Shown here in pieces: positions 1 to 6,834 of a stretch of 9,537 bases of DNA (within the stretch, counting starts at the first letter, position 1; every line of letters starts with the position of its first letter). Source of the stretch: Rhodopseudomonas_A sp036404135 (GTDB lineage: Bacteria > Pseudomonadota > Alphaproteobacteria > Rhizobiales > Xanthobacteraceae); NCBI RefSeq assembly GCF_036404135.1, contig NZ_DASWPE010000090.1, positions 1-9,537 on the forward strand, given 5' to 3'. A program made the position numbers and the translations under genes. The notes beneath the pieces are model-generated. The model did not search any database. It had not been told where the DNA came from and saw only the letters and a list, made by a program, of their open reading frames with translations.

Positions 1-920
1 TGCTGGCCCTGATCGAAAGTGGCATTCGCCTGCGCAGCCGGCTGCGCATGCTGGCCGGCGCGCTCGGCATCGCCATCCTCGTCATCGCGACGCTGGTGCC
101 CTCCTTCGCGCGCTCCGGCACACGCGTTGTCGTTGGTGCCAAAACCTTTACCGAGCAATATGTGCTGGCGGCGCTGATGTCGCAGCGCCTGCAGGCGGCG
201 GGGCTGGCGAGCACGACGCGGCAGGGTCTCGGCTCCAGCGTCATCTATGATGCGCTCGCCTCGAATGATATAGACGTCTACATCGATTATTCCGGCACGC
301 TGTGGGCCAACCAGTTTCACCACAATGAGATCAAGCCGCCGGCGCAGCTCATCGCCGAGCTGACAGGCGAGCTCGCGCGGTCCAAGGTGACATTGTTGGG
401 CGAACTCGGCTTCGCCAACGCCTATGCTCTGGTGATGCCGCGCGCGCGTGCGGATGCGCTGGGAATTCGCTCGATCGCGGATCTCGCGGCCCACGCGGGC
501 TCGCTGTCGATCGCCGGCGACTACGAATTCTTCTCGCGGCCGGAATGGGCCGGGCTGCGCCAGGCTTACAGCCTCGCATTTCGCAGCCAGCGCACCTTGC
601 AGCCGGATTTCATGTATGCCGCGGTCGCGTCCGGCGAAGTCGACGTGATCGCCGGCTACACCTCGGACGGGCTGATCGCGAAATACGATCTGGTGGCGCT
701 GGAGGATCCGAAGCAAGCGATCCCGCCCTATGATGCGGTGCTGCTGCTATCGCCACGGCGCGCCGACGACAAAGCGTTGCGCGCGGCGCTTTCGCCGCTG
801 CTCGGCAGGATCGACATCGCCGCGATGCGCGAGGCCAATCTGCGCGCCGCCGGCGGCGACGGCACGAGTTCGCCGGATGCGGTGGCGCGCTGGCTATGGC
901 AGCGCATCGCGCCGCGCTGA
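1..920 (+). CDS. Osmoprotectant (glycine betaine/choline) ABC transporter, substrate-binding domain, 5' partial
   Basis: Binds a quaternary ammonium osmoprotectant for import by an OpuC/OsmX/YehZ-type ABC transporter. The first ATG at 48 gives 290 residues, but the same frame is open back to the window edge and encodes a basic linker (ALIESGIRLRSRLR) before it. This fits a permease/binding-protein fusion, in which a permease domain lies outside the window. Numbering from the ATG at 48, residues about 3-20 form a membrane segment. VGAKTFTEQ at 29-37 is the family signature at the start of the OpuAC domain, IDVYIDYSGTLW at 75-86 is the second hallmark, and GEVDVIAGYTSDGLI at 196-210 is the third. 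The C-terminal end looks complete, stopping in TGA at 918-920. The domain is confidently recognised. The fusion and the exact ligand are inferred. Confidence 0.85.
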   Translation, partial: LALIESGIRLRSRLRMLAGALGIAILVIATLVPSFARSGTRVVVGAKTFTEQYVLAALMSQRLQAAGLASTTRQGLGSSVIYDALASNDIDVYIDYSGTLWANQFHHNEIKPPAQLIAELTGELARSKVTLLGELGFANAYALVMPRARADALGIRSIADLAAHAGSLSIAGDYEFFSRPEWAGLRQAYSLAFRSQRTLQPDFMYAAVASGEVDVIAGYTSDGLIAKYDLVALEDPKQAIPPYDAVLLLSPRRADDKALRAALSPLLGRIDIAAMREANLRAAGGDGTSSPDAVARWLWQRIAPR

Positions 921-925
921 GCCGC

Positions 926-1711
926 TTACCCCTTGAAATCCTGCGGCGTGAAGCCGATGTCGAGCACCCGCCATTCCTGATACTTGTCCGAAGGCAGCAT
1001 GGTATAGGGCTGGCAGTCCTGCAGCGCCTTGATCGCCGCCTGCATCAGCAGCGGGCCCTTGGTCGAGGCGCTGGCCTCGATCAGCGCCGGCGGCGACGCC
1101 AGCCGGCCGTCCGGGGTCAGCGCGATCCGCATCACGATCCGCACCTTGTCGCTCGGCGCCACCGCGCCGGGCAATGCCGCGCAAGTGCGCAGATGGGCGC
1201 GCAGCTTCTCGGTGTCGGAGGCGGCGATATTGGCGCCCTCCGCGGCCTCGCCGCCGACCTCCTTGCCGATCGCCTCCGCCGGCAGCCCGAGCATGACGTG
1301 AAACCGTTCGGTGACGTCGGGCGGCTGCGGCGCCGCCATCGGCGCCGGCCAGGCCGGCTGCGGCGCCGGTTGCTGCTGCGCAGATTGTTGCGCGGGCTGT
1401 TCGGCTGGCTGCGGCGTCGCGGTTTTGTCCGACGCGGCGGTCTGCTGCGCCTTCGCCGCGGCCGCCTGCGACGGTGATGGCGGTGGGGCCGACGCCTGCG
1501 GCTGCGGTGGCGCCGCGTCGTCGAGCGACGGCAGCGGCGGCGTCACCTCGGGCGGCTTGACCTCGTCGGCCGGCACCAGTTCGACGGTGATGGCGTCGGA
1601 ACTCACCGACTCGTAAGGGTACACCCCGGCCAGCAACAAAAGCGCCAACACCACGACGTGGCCGGCGACGGAGGCGGCGGCGCCAAGGCGCATGAGCAGC
1701 GAAGAGTCCAT
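926..1711 (-). CDS. TonB/TolA-like energy-transducer or cell-envelope protein
   Basis: A 261-residue inner-membrane protein spanning the periplasm. The N-terminal helix (about 12-30) carries SVAGH, an SxxxH pattern (S14, H18) like the one TonB and TolA use to contact ExbBD or TolQR. Residues about 50-132 are a low-complexity Pro/Ala/Gln stretch, the usual rigid periplasmic spacer. The C-terminal domain (about 165-258) includes RIALTPDGRLASPP at 195-208, a TonB/TolA-C-like strand pattern, and two cysteines (C177, C233) that could form a disulfide. No tolQ, tolR, exbB or exbD lies beside it, so its motor partner is unknown. The stop is 5 bases from the stop of the convergent upstream transporter gene. 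ATG at 1711 is chosen; a second in-frame ATG (M7) at 1693 would keep the helix. No strong ribosome binding site is seen at either. Confidence 0.75.
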   Translation of the reverse strand: MDSSLLMRLGAAASVAGHVVVLALLLLAGVYPYESVSSDAITVELVPADEVKPPEVTPPLPSLDDAAPPQPQASAPPPSPSQAAAAKAQQTAASDKTATPQPAEQPAQQSAQQQPAPQPAWPAPMAAPQPPDVTERFHVMLGLPAEAIGKEVGGEAAEGANIAASDTEKLRAHLRTCAALPGAVAPSDKVRIVMRIALTPDGRLASPPALIEASASTKGPLLMQAAIKALQDCQPYTMLPSDKYQEWRVLDIGFTPQDFKG

Positions 1712-1772
1712 AACCCGGTCTGATCCAACGCAAGGCAGCGTCCAGCGCGGCGCCCGGGTATGATCTTAAAGC

Positions 1773-1792
1773 CTCGCTGAAAAAGCAGCGAG
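1773..1792. terminator. Hairpin between the TolA-like and LTA-synthase-like genes, possible weak terminator
   Basis: A perfect 7-base-pair stem, ctcgctg (1773-1779) with cagcgag (1786-1792), closed by the loop aaaaag. It lies about 140 bases past the stop of the minus-strand LTA-synthase-like gene. On that strand it is followed by only a short T-containing stretch (gcttta), so termination would be weak. It may equally be part of the leader of the TolA-like gene. Confidence 0.3.
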
Positions 1793-1802
1793 CAAATTCA
1801 GT

Positions 1803-1910
1803 GTCATTGCGAGCCGAGGCCGGCGCGCAACGCCGGCCGAACCGCGAAGCAGTCCAGGGGCGGCACGCGTGGCCCTGGATTGCTTGGTCGCAAGAGCTCC
1901 TCGCAATGAC
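1803..1910. repeat. Intergenic palindromic repeat, gtcattgcgag type
   Basis: Outer arms gtcattgcgag (1803-1813) and ctcgcaatgac (1900-1910) are perfect inverted repeats of 11 bases. Nested inside, cgaagcagtccaggg (about 1844-1858) pairs with ccctggattgcttgg (about 1873-1887) with few mismatches. Repeats with this cattgcgag/ctcgcaatg ending are widespread between genes in Bradyrhizobium and Rhodopseudomonas chromosomes. No protein is encoded here. Confidence 0.75.
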
Positions 1911-1934
1911 GGAGTTGGGCTGCTGATTGCTTCG

Positions 1935-3638
1935 TTACAGATTCTTGATCAGCCCGGCGTCGATCAATAGCCGGTTGAAGCGCCGCGCCTCGGCGCCGTC
2001 GCCGCAGCCATAGAACAACCCGCGGCAACGCAGCATGATGGCCTTCTGCTCCGCGAAGGACGGATCGAGCGGCAGCCCCGCCGCCTCCTGGATCACCAGC
2101 GGCAGATAGGCGGCGTCGATCGTGTCCATGATCGCCGGACTGTCGACCGGCTGGAAGTTCAGCGCGTCGATCGCGTAGTAGGTGGCGTAGTAGCGCGGAT
2201 CATAGGCCATCAGCTTCTTGCCGATGCCGGCCTCGTCGAGTTCGGGATCGAGCAGTTGCGGCGAGAATTCCGGCTGGTGATCGCCGAACCGCACGATCAG
2301 GAACGGCTGCGCCGGATATTGCTTCTTCAAGCGCGCCAGGAACGCGGCGTAGTCGGTGACGCTCAAGGCCTGACGGCGCAGATATTCCTCGACCACCGGG
2401 GCGTTGCCGAGATTGCGCCAATCCGGCGTCAGCTCGGGGCGGAATTTAGTCTGCCAGGGGAAATGATTGGCGGCAAGATAGACGAACATGAAGAACGGCT
2501 GCTGGGCGCCCCGCTGTGGCATCAGCCCGAGCGCCTTGTCGTAGAAGAAGCGATCCGGCTCGACACGGCTGGAGCCGAGATCATGGGCGTCGAAGAACCG
2601 CTGCATCCCGGTGGTGGTCTGGAAATTGCGCGCGCTCATGAAGGCGCCGTTGGCCGGATACAGCGCCGTCGTGGTGTAGCCGCAGCGGCGCAGCGCCAGC
2701 GGCAAGCCGCGCTCCACCCGTCTCGATGCGATCCGGGTGACGAAGTAAGCGAAGCGGCCGAACGAGCGCGACGACAGTCCGGCCAGCACGTTGTATTCGG
2801 TGAACCAGCTCGGCCCGCCATTGCTCTCGGCGAGAAATTTGCGCGCCTGGCCGTCGAACGATTTGAAGTGCGCGCCGTAGCCTGCCGGCACTTTGACCTG
2901 CGCCGCGGCGCGGATGTCGAACGAGGATTCGTCGTGGATCATGATGATGTTGGGCCGCCGCCCCGCCGGATGGCAGGCCTGCTCCAGCGGCAGCTTCAGC
3001 TGATCGGCGACCACCGCGTCGGACTCCATGAAGCCGTAGTTGAAGAAATCCGACACCGCGGTCACTCCGGAGCGGGCGAATTTCGACAGATAGCCGTCGT
3101 CGTAATAGCTGCGCCAGGCCTCGTCCGGCCAGGCCGTCGCGTAGCCGACCAGGCCCGCCAGGAACAGCATCGCGGCCGCCAGCGCCGGCTGGCGGCGGAT
3201 CCGAAACGGGTCGAGCCACCACAGCGCGTACATCAGAGGAATGGTCAGCAGTGCAGCGCCGATCGCCGACCAGCGCAGATCCGGAAAGATCGTGAACAGG
3301 AACGCCACGGTGTCGCGGTCGATCACCATCAGGTCGACGAAGTTGGCGGTCATCTGCACGATGTCATGCTTCAGCCGCGACAGCAGCACCAGCAACACCA
3401 CCATGGTCAGCGACAACGCACCGGACAAAGCCGGCCGACGCAGCGCCGCGATCCAGCCGCAGTTGATCAGTCCCCAGGCCAGCAGGAAGCCGAGCCGGCC
3501 GTTGAGGTCGGTTTCGCTGTGCAGCATCAGCGCCAATGCGGCGAGATGCGGCGGCACCACCGCCAGCATCCGCCACACGCTGACCGACGTTGCGGTCGCC
3601 GCATTCACCGATGGCACTGGGTTGGGCGGCAGCCCCAT
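1935..3638 (-). CDS. LTA synthase-like / sulfatase-fold phosphoglycerol or phosphoethanolamine transferase
   Basis: An inner-membrane enzyme of the alkaline phosphatase superfamily with a periplasmic catalytic domain. Numbering from an upstream in-frame GTG at 3650 (571 residues), there are about five membrane helices near 27-43, 52-70, 74-91, 128-146 and 155-173. The metal-binding start is NIIMIHDESSFD (234-245; E241), the probable nucleophile is T284 in SWFTEYNVLAGL, a substrate-side His is H396 in AANHFPW, and the second metal pair is D457-H458 in FGDHQP. This arrangement matches LtaS and OpgB-type transferases that move phosphoglycerol or similar groups onto envelope glycans or lipids. 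The real acceptor cannot be read from sequence. I chose ATG at 3638 (567 residues) because aggtg lies 9 bases upstream; the GTG at 3650 overlaps that motif. The gene stands alone, and an 11-base repeat array lies upstream. Confidence 0.8.
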   Translation of the reverse strand: MGLPPNPVPSVNAATATSVSVWRMLAVVPPHLAALALMLHSETDLNGRLGFLLAWGLINCGWIAALRRPALSGALSLTMVVLLVLLSRLKHDIVQMTANFVDLMVIDRDTVAFLFTIFPDLRWSAIGAALLTIPLMYALWWLDPFRIRRQPALAAAMLFLAGLVGYATAWPDEAWRSYYDDGYLSKFARSGVTAVSDFFNYGFMESDAVVADQLKLPLEQACHPAGRRPNIIMIHDESSFDIRAAAQVKVPAGYGAHFKSFDGQARKFLAESNGGPSWFTEYNVLAGLSSRSFGRFAYFVTRIASRRVERGLPLALRRCGYTTTALYPANGAFMSARNFQTTTGMQRFFDAHDLGSSRVEPDRFFYDKALGLMPQRGAQQPFFMFVYLAANHFPWQTKFRPELTPDWRNLGNAPVVEEYLRRQALSVTDYAAFLARLKKQYPAQPFLIVRFGDHQPEFSPQLLDPELDEAGIGKKLMAYDPRYYATYYAIDALNFQPVDSPAIMDTIDAAYLPLVIQEAAGLPLDPSFAEQKAIMLRCRGLFYGCGDGAEARRFNRLLIDAGLIKNL

Positions 3639-3713
3639 CACGGGACACACCTGGCGCGGCGGGGCTCTCTGGCCCTGGCTGGCGGTGACCAGGGGGCGGA
3701 CGACGCAGCCGGC

Positions 3714-3766
3714 TGACGCATCGCGTCATCAAAGCGTAATTGAAGCGTCACAAAGGCGCAATCAAT
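3714..3766. promoter_or_regulatory. Array of four 11-base direct repeats with an adjoining palindrome; candidate operator
   Basis: Four head-to-tail 11-mers start at 3723, 3734, 3745 and 3756: gcgtcatcaaa, gcgtaattgaa, gcgtcacaaag and gcgcaatcaat. Units 2-4 each match unit 1 at 8 of 11 positions. The first unit also forms the right half of a palindrome, tgacgcatcgcgtca (3714-3728). The array lies 76-128 bases upstream of the LTA-synthase-like ATG at 3638. OmpR/PhoB-family regulators bind direct repeats at 11-base spacing, and the gTCAT core resembles a Pho box. The array reads away from the gene, however, so the regulator is not identified. A possible minus-strand promoter overlaps it: ttgatt (3760-3765) and caatta (3737-3742), 17 bases apart. 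Confidence 0.45.
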
Positions 3767-3792
3767 TTACAGAAGTCACACAGGCTCACGGC

Positions 3793-3830
3793 GGCCGAGC
3801 GCGGCGGCCGGTGCTGTGCTGCAACACAGC
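3793..3830. terminator. Two GC-rich hairpins after the SDR stop codon
   Basis: Stem gctgtg (3813-3818) with cacagc (3825-3830) begins 5 bases past the SDR stop. A second stem follows: ggccg (3793-3797) with cggcc (3805-3809). Neither is followed by a T run on the minus strand, so these are at best a weak or factor-assisted end to the SDR transcript. Confidence 0.3.
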
Positions 3831-3834
3831 GCGA

Positions 3835-4686
3835 CTACTTCGCCGGCAGCAACCCCAGACTCTTGGCGACGATGTTGTCGACCGTGCGCTTCGGCAGGAT
3901 GTTGGTGATGAAATTGCGCAGCGGATCCGGCGTCAAGGTGACGCGCGCCCGCGGATGCGCCGCGGTCAAGGCGGTGAGAATGCCATCGGCGATCCGCTCC
4001 GCCGGCAGGCCCTTGGCGGCCATCTTCGGCAGATAGCTGCGCACCCGCTGCAACGCCGGAAAGAACGGCGAGGACTGATAGCCGGAAATATCCACCTCGT
4101 CGGCCTTGGCCCAGATCGGGGTCTTCACCGCGCCCGGCGCGATCACGATGACGTCGATGCCGAACAGCATCAGCTCGCGGCGCAGCGCGTCGGACAGCCC
4201 CTCGATGGCGTGCTTGGAGGCCGAATAGGCCGACATCAAGGGATTGCCGAATTTACCGGCCAATGAGCTGATCATCACGATGCGGCCGCGCGGCCCCTGA
4301 AGATGCGGATCGGCGCCGAGCAGCGGCGCGAACGCCTGGGTGGCGAGGATCGGCCCGATCACGTTGACCTCGAACTGATAGCGGAACTCGGCGATCGGCA
4401 ATTCCAGCACCGGCCCGGCCACCGCGATGCCGGCATTGTTGACCAGGCCGGCCAAGATCTCGCCGCGCAGCGCGGTGCGCACCTCGCGCGCCGCCGCCTT
4501 CACCGCCTCCTCGTCGGTGACGTCGAAGATCAGCGGCGTGAAATGCTCGCCAAACTCGGCCTTGAGCCGCAGGGCGTCAGCCTCCTTGCGCACGCTGCCG
4601 AACACCGCAAAGCCGCGCGCCAAAAGCAGCTTGGCCGCTGCGTGGCCGATGCCGGTGGATACGCCAGTGATGACGATGGATCGCAT
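3835..4686 (-). CDS. Short-chain dehydrogenase/reductase (classical SDR)
   Basis: A 283-residue NAD(P)-dependent oxidoreductase of the classical SDR family. The nucleotide site is TGVSTGIG at 7-14. R33 at the end of the second strand suggests NADP(H) rather than NAD(H). NNAG is at 83-86, N108 is the structural/catalytic Asn, and the triad is completed by S141, Y154 and K158 (YSASK). The C-terminal region (about 190-283) is longer than in the minimal 250-residue enzymes and defines substrate choice, which cannot be predicted here. Start ATG at 4686 is well supported by a perfect aggagg 5 bases upstream. The gene follows the PCMT-like gene by 34 bases on the same strand and is probably co-transcribed with it. 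Confidence 0.9.
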   Translation of the reverse strand: MRSIVITGVSTGIGHAAAKLLLARGFAVFGSVRKEADALRLKAEFGEHFTPLIFDVTDEEAVKAAAREVRTALRGEILAGLVNNAGIAVAGPVLELPIAEFRYQFEVNVIGPILATQAFAPLLGADPHLQGPRGRIVMISSLAGKFGNPLMSAYSASKHAIEGLSDALRRELMLFGIDVIVIAPGAVKTPIWAKADEVDISGYQSSPFFPALQRVRSYLPKMAAKGLPAERIADGILTALTAAHPRARVTLTPDPLRNFITNILPKRTVDNIVAKSLGLLPAK

Positions 4687-4691
4687 GGGAG

Positions 4692-4697
4692 CCTCCT
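4692..4697 (-). promoter_or_regulatory. Strong ribosome binding site of the SDR gene
   Basis: The minus strand reads aggagg followed by ctccc and ATG, an ideal Shine-Dalgarno at 5-base spacing. It fixes the SDR start. It sits inside the 34-base gap after the PCMT-like stop, so the second gene can be translated independently on a shared message. Confidence 0.8.
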
Positions 4698-4720
4698 GCC
4701 GTGATCGCCGCTGTCAGACG

Positions 4721-5560
4721 CTAGCTTGGATCGGCCCCCGCGGTCGAGAGCCACCAGCCGTCACCGGCATACCAGCAGCTGTCATCACTCGCCGCGTCGA
4801 TGCGAAACGCCCGCACTTGGTCCCAGCCGCCGGCAAACGCCGCGGCGAGCCTGAGCCCGGCGTCGGGGACCTGCGGGCCGATGCAATCGACGAAGGCGGC
4901 GCGCGAGACGAATCTAGCCGGCCACGCTACGCCCTGCGCCGGCCGCTCGATCAGCAACATGCCGCCGACCCCGCCCGGCGGCTGCAGCGGAAACAACAGC
5001 CGCCCGCCGGGCCGCAACGCATCGATCCACGCCCAGCTCGGCTGGGTGATGCCGGCACAGACATAGACCGCGTCGACCTTCTGCAGATCGTCGGTGATGC
5101 CGCTGCGGCCGTAGAGCTCGACCTGCGGCCATGCCGTCAAATTGCCGCGGGCCCGTCCGGCAAGCGCTGGATCGATCTCATAGGCGAACACCCGGCCCGC
5201 CTCACCGACCAGATGAGCCAGGATCGCGGTGTAGTAGCCGGCGCCGGCGCCGACCTGCAGCACCCGCTCGCCCGGCCGCAGATCGATCGCCCCGAGCCAC
5301 AGCGCGTGGGCGCTCGGCATTCCGATATTGATGTTGCGCGCGGCGACCAGCGCCAGCAGCGCGTCCTGGTACAGGAATGCCGGATCAGCGTCGGGCGTCT
5401 GTACATAGTCCTTGCCGAGGCCCTTGAGCAGCCAGGGACCGGGACCCGCGAACGGCTCGCGCGGCACGGCAGCGAACGCGTCCCGGATCCGCGCGCCGCG
5501 GTGGCCGGCGATCAATTCGGCATAGAACGTCCTGAACTTGCCCGATCGATGCCCGGTCAT
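4721..5560 (-). CDS. Divergent PCMT-family (protein-L-isoaspartate O-methyltransferase-like) SAM methyltransferase
   Basis: A 279-residue class I SAM-dependent methyltransferase with PCMT-family layout. The N-terminal AFAAVPREPF (28-37) is the VPRExF hallmark. Motif I is RVLQVGAGAGYYTA (99-112, glycines 104, 106, 108), and the acidic ribose-binding residue is E128 in YEID. The region aligned with the canonical TISQP substrate loop reads instead NINIGMPSAHALWL (76-89), so repair of isoaspartyl residues is not assured. The C-terminal 60 residues are also unlike standard Pcm. ATG at 5560 is chosen because the family homology begins there and an agggcagg purine tract precedes it. The 67 residues of open frame upstream (to 5761) run through a terminator and repeats and are unlikely to be coding. 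It probably forms an operon with the SDR gene downstream. Confidence 0.75.
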   Translation of the reverse strand: MTGHRSGKFRTFYAELIAGHRGARIRDAFAAVPREPFAGPGPWLLKGLGKDYVQTPDADPAFLYQDALLALVAARNINIGMPSAHALWLGAIDLRPGERVLQVGAGAGYYTAILAHLVGEAGRVFAYEIDPALAGRARGNLTAWPQVELYGRSGITDDLQKVDAVYVCAGITQPSWAWIDALRPGGRLLFPLQPPGGVGGMLLIERPAQGVAWPARFVSRAAFVDCIGPQVPDAGLRLAAAFAGGWDQVRAFRIDAASDDSCWYAGDGWWLSTAGADPS

Positions 5561-5617
5561 CGGCCTGCCCTGTTGCTGCAGACTACCTGCATCATTTTGA
5601 CAAGCAAGTCGCAACGC

Positions 5618-5655
5618 GCCAAAGAAAAACGGGACCGCATCGCTGCGATCCCGTT
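5618..5655 (-). terminator. Rho-independent terminator downstream of surE
   Basis: On the minus strand a 12-base stem (5655-5644 with 5639-5628, one mismatch) closes over a four-base loop and is followed by tttttcttt. It lies about 200 bases past the surE stop, beyond the repeat block, and 68 bases before the PCMT-like start. It should separate the surE transcript from the PCMT-like/SDR pair, implying that the pair has its own promoter in 5561-5617. I see no convincing -35/-10 there. Confidence 0.75.
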
Positions 5656-5677
5656 GGCTGAGAGTGCTGTTTTCGAG

Positions 5678-5828
5678 GTCATTCGGAGGTGCGACGCCGC
5701 GCTTGCGGCGAGCCTCGCAGGATGACCGGGCCGCGCGGCCGCCGCGCATCCTTCGAGACACCCGGCTTCGCGCTGCGCGCTTCGCCGGGTTCCTCAGGAT
5801 GACGGCGGCGAGCCTCGAAGGATGACGG
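5678..5828. repeat. Cluster of palindromic intergenic repeats between surE and the PCMT-like gene
   Basis: There are two complete palindromes and a fragment. The first (5678-5726) has gtcat/atgac ends and a perfect central hairpin, cgccgc-gctt-gcggcg (5695-5710). The second (5747-5801) begins catccttcgaga and ends cctcaggatg, with inner stem cccggc (5761-5766) and gccggg (5784-5789). The piece at 5807-5828 repeats gcctcgaaggatgacgg. The 5747-5801 copy is intact and serves as the reference for the interrupted copy at 9365-9415. No gene is supported in 5661-5857. Confidence 0.7.
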
Positions 5829-5857
5829 CGCGTGGTGAAGCGGCCCGAGTGCCGCCC

Positions 5858-6625
5858 CTACCCCAGCGTGGTGTTCAGCACCTGCGAGAAGGCGTCGTCG
5901 GTGCGGTCGAGCCGCAGCGGCGTCACCGAGACGTAGCCCGCGGCGAGCGCGGCGAGATCGGTGCCCTCGGCCGGGGTGTCGACCACCGCGATGCGCTCGA
6001 AGCCGATCCAGAAATACGGATTGCCGCGGCCGTCGCGGCGCTCGTCGACCCGCAGGAAGCCTTGGTTGCGCTTGCCCTGCCGCGTCACCTGCACGCCCGC
6101 CACCTGCTCCGGCGCCCGCGCCGGGAAGTTGATGTTGATCACGGTGTTCTTCGGCACGCCCTGTGCGATGATCTTGCGCAGAATCGCCGGGCCATGCGCC
6201 AGCGCGGTCTGCCACAGCGGCACGCCCTTATTGTCCATCGAGAATTCCTGCGACAGCGCGAACGACGGAAAGCCCAGAATGCTGCCTTCCAAGGCGCCGG
6301 CGATGGTGCCGGAATAGACCACGTCCTCGGCGACGTTGCGGCCCTTGTTGACGCCGGACAGCACCAGATCCGGCCCGTTGTCGCCGAGAATGTGCCGCGC
6401 CCCCATGATCACGCAGTCGGTCGGCGTGCCGCGCACCGCGAAATGCCGCGGCCCGATTTCGCGCAGCCGCAACGGATCGTTCAGCGACAGCGAATGCGAC
6501 ACCCCGGACTGGTCGAGCTCCGGCGCCACCACCCAGACGTCGTCGGACAGTTCGCGCGCGATCTGTTCGACGATCTTCAGCCCCGGCGCGTGGATGCCGT
6601 CGTCATTGGTGCACAGAATCCGCAT
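5858..6625 (-). CDS. surE: 5'/3'-nucleotidase SurE
   Basis: A 255-residue cytoplasmic, metal-dependent nucleoside monophosphate phosphatase linked to stationary-phase and stress survival. The length matches the family. Metal-site residues are in place: N7-D8-D9-G10 at the start (MRILCTNDDGIHAPG), S40 in DQSGVSHS, and N93 in SGVNKGRN (90-97). GTPTDCV at 66-72 is another family block. ATG at 6625 is chosen because homology starts exactly there and an agaagg lies 10 bases upstream; the frame stays open 34 codons further (to 6727) without family resemblance. surE often adjoins serS and pcm in proteobacteria. Here serS is about 940 bases upstream and the PCMT-like gene lies beyond a terminator. 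Confidence 0.95.
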   Translation of the reverse strand: MRILCTNDDGIHAPGLKIVEQIARELSDDVWVVAPELDQSGVSHSLSLNDPLRLREIGPRHFAVRGTPTDCVIMGARHILGDNGPDLVLSGVNKGRNVAEDVVYSGTIAGALEGSILGFPSFALSQEFSMDNKGVPLWQTALAHGPAILRKIIAQGVPKNTVININFPARAPEQVAGVQVTRQGKRNQGFLRVDERRDGRGNPYFWIGFERIAVVDTPAEGTDLAALAAGYVSVTPLRLDRTDDAFSQVLNTTLG

Positions 6626-6687
6626 GCGCTGAATTGCCTTCTTCACTGCCGGGGTGGATGGCGGAGCGGACTTTTGCCAGCCTGCGG

Positions 6688-6708
6688 CGGTTTTACCAAC
6701 CGTTTTTT
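6688..6708 (+). terminator. Small hairpin with T6 tail in the surE / hypothetical-gene divergent gap
   Basis: cggtt (6688-6692) pairs with aaccg (6698-6702) across ttacc and is followed by six Ts (6703-6708) on the plus strand. This has the form of a short intrinsic terminator upstream of the plus-strand gene at 6835. The stem is only 5 base pairs, so it may be chance. Confidence 0.25.
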
Positions 6709-6834
6709 GGCATTGCCGCGACGGCACGGCGCCGCGCCGGCTATCGCCAGTCCCCCGGAACCTTCGCGCGCGAACGCCGTTTTCCGGCGATCAAAACTCA
6801 ATCGCCGCGCCAGGCGGCGGAGCGGGTGGCGGAC

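Noticed and set aside
894..1733. Other long frames over the TolA-like gene (minus 894-1733, plus 896-1477, plus 1311-1616)
   Set aside because: Products are Arg- or Cys/Gly-rich low complexity. The 926-1711 frame alone gives a helix, SxxxH, spacer and folded C-terminal domain.
2256..3716. Plus-strand 486-codon open frame opposite the LTA-synthase-like gene
   Set aside because: It is antisense to a gene with clear catalytic motifs and membrane helices. Its product is Arg/Gln/His-rich with no domain, typical of the complementary frame of GC-rich coding DNA.
5561..5761. N-terminal extension of the PCMT-like protein by 67 residues
   Set aside because: It would have to be translated through an intrinsic terminator and a palindromic repeat, and it lacks family similarity.
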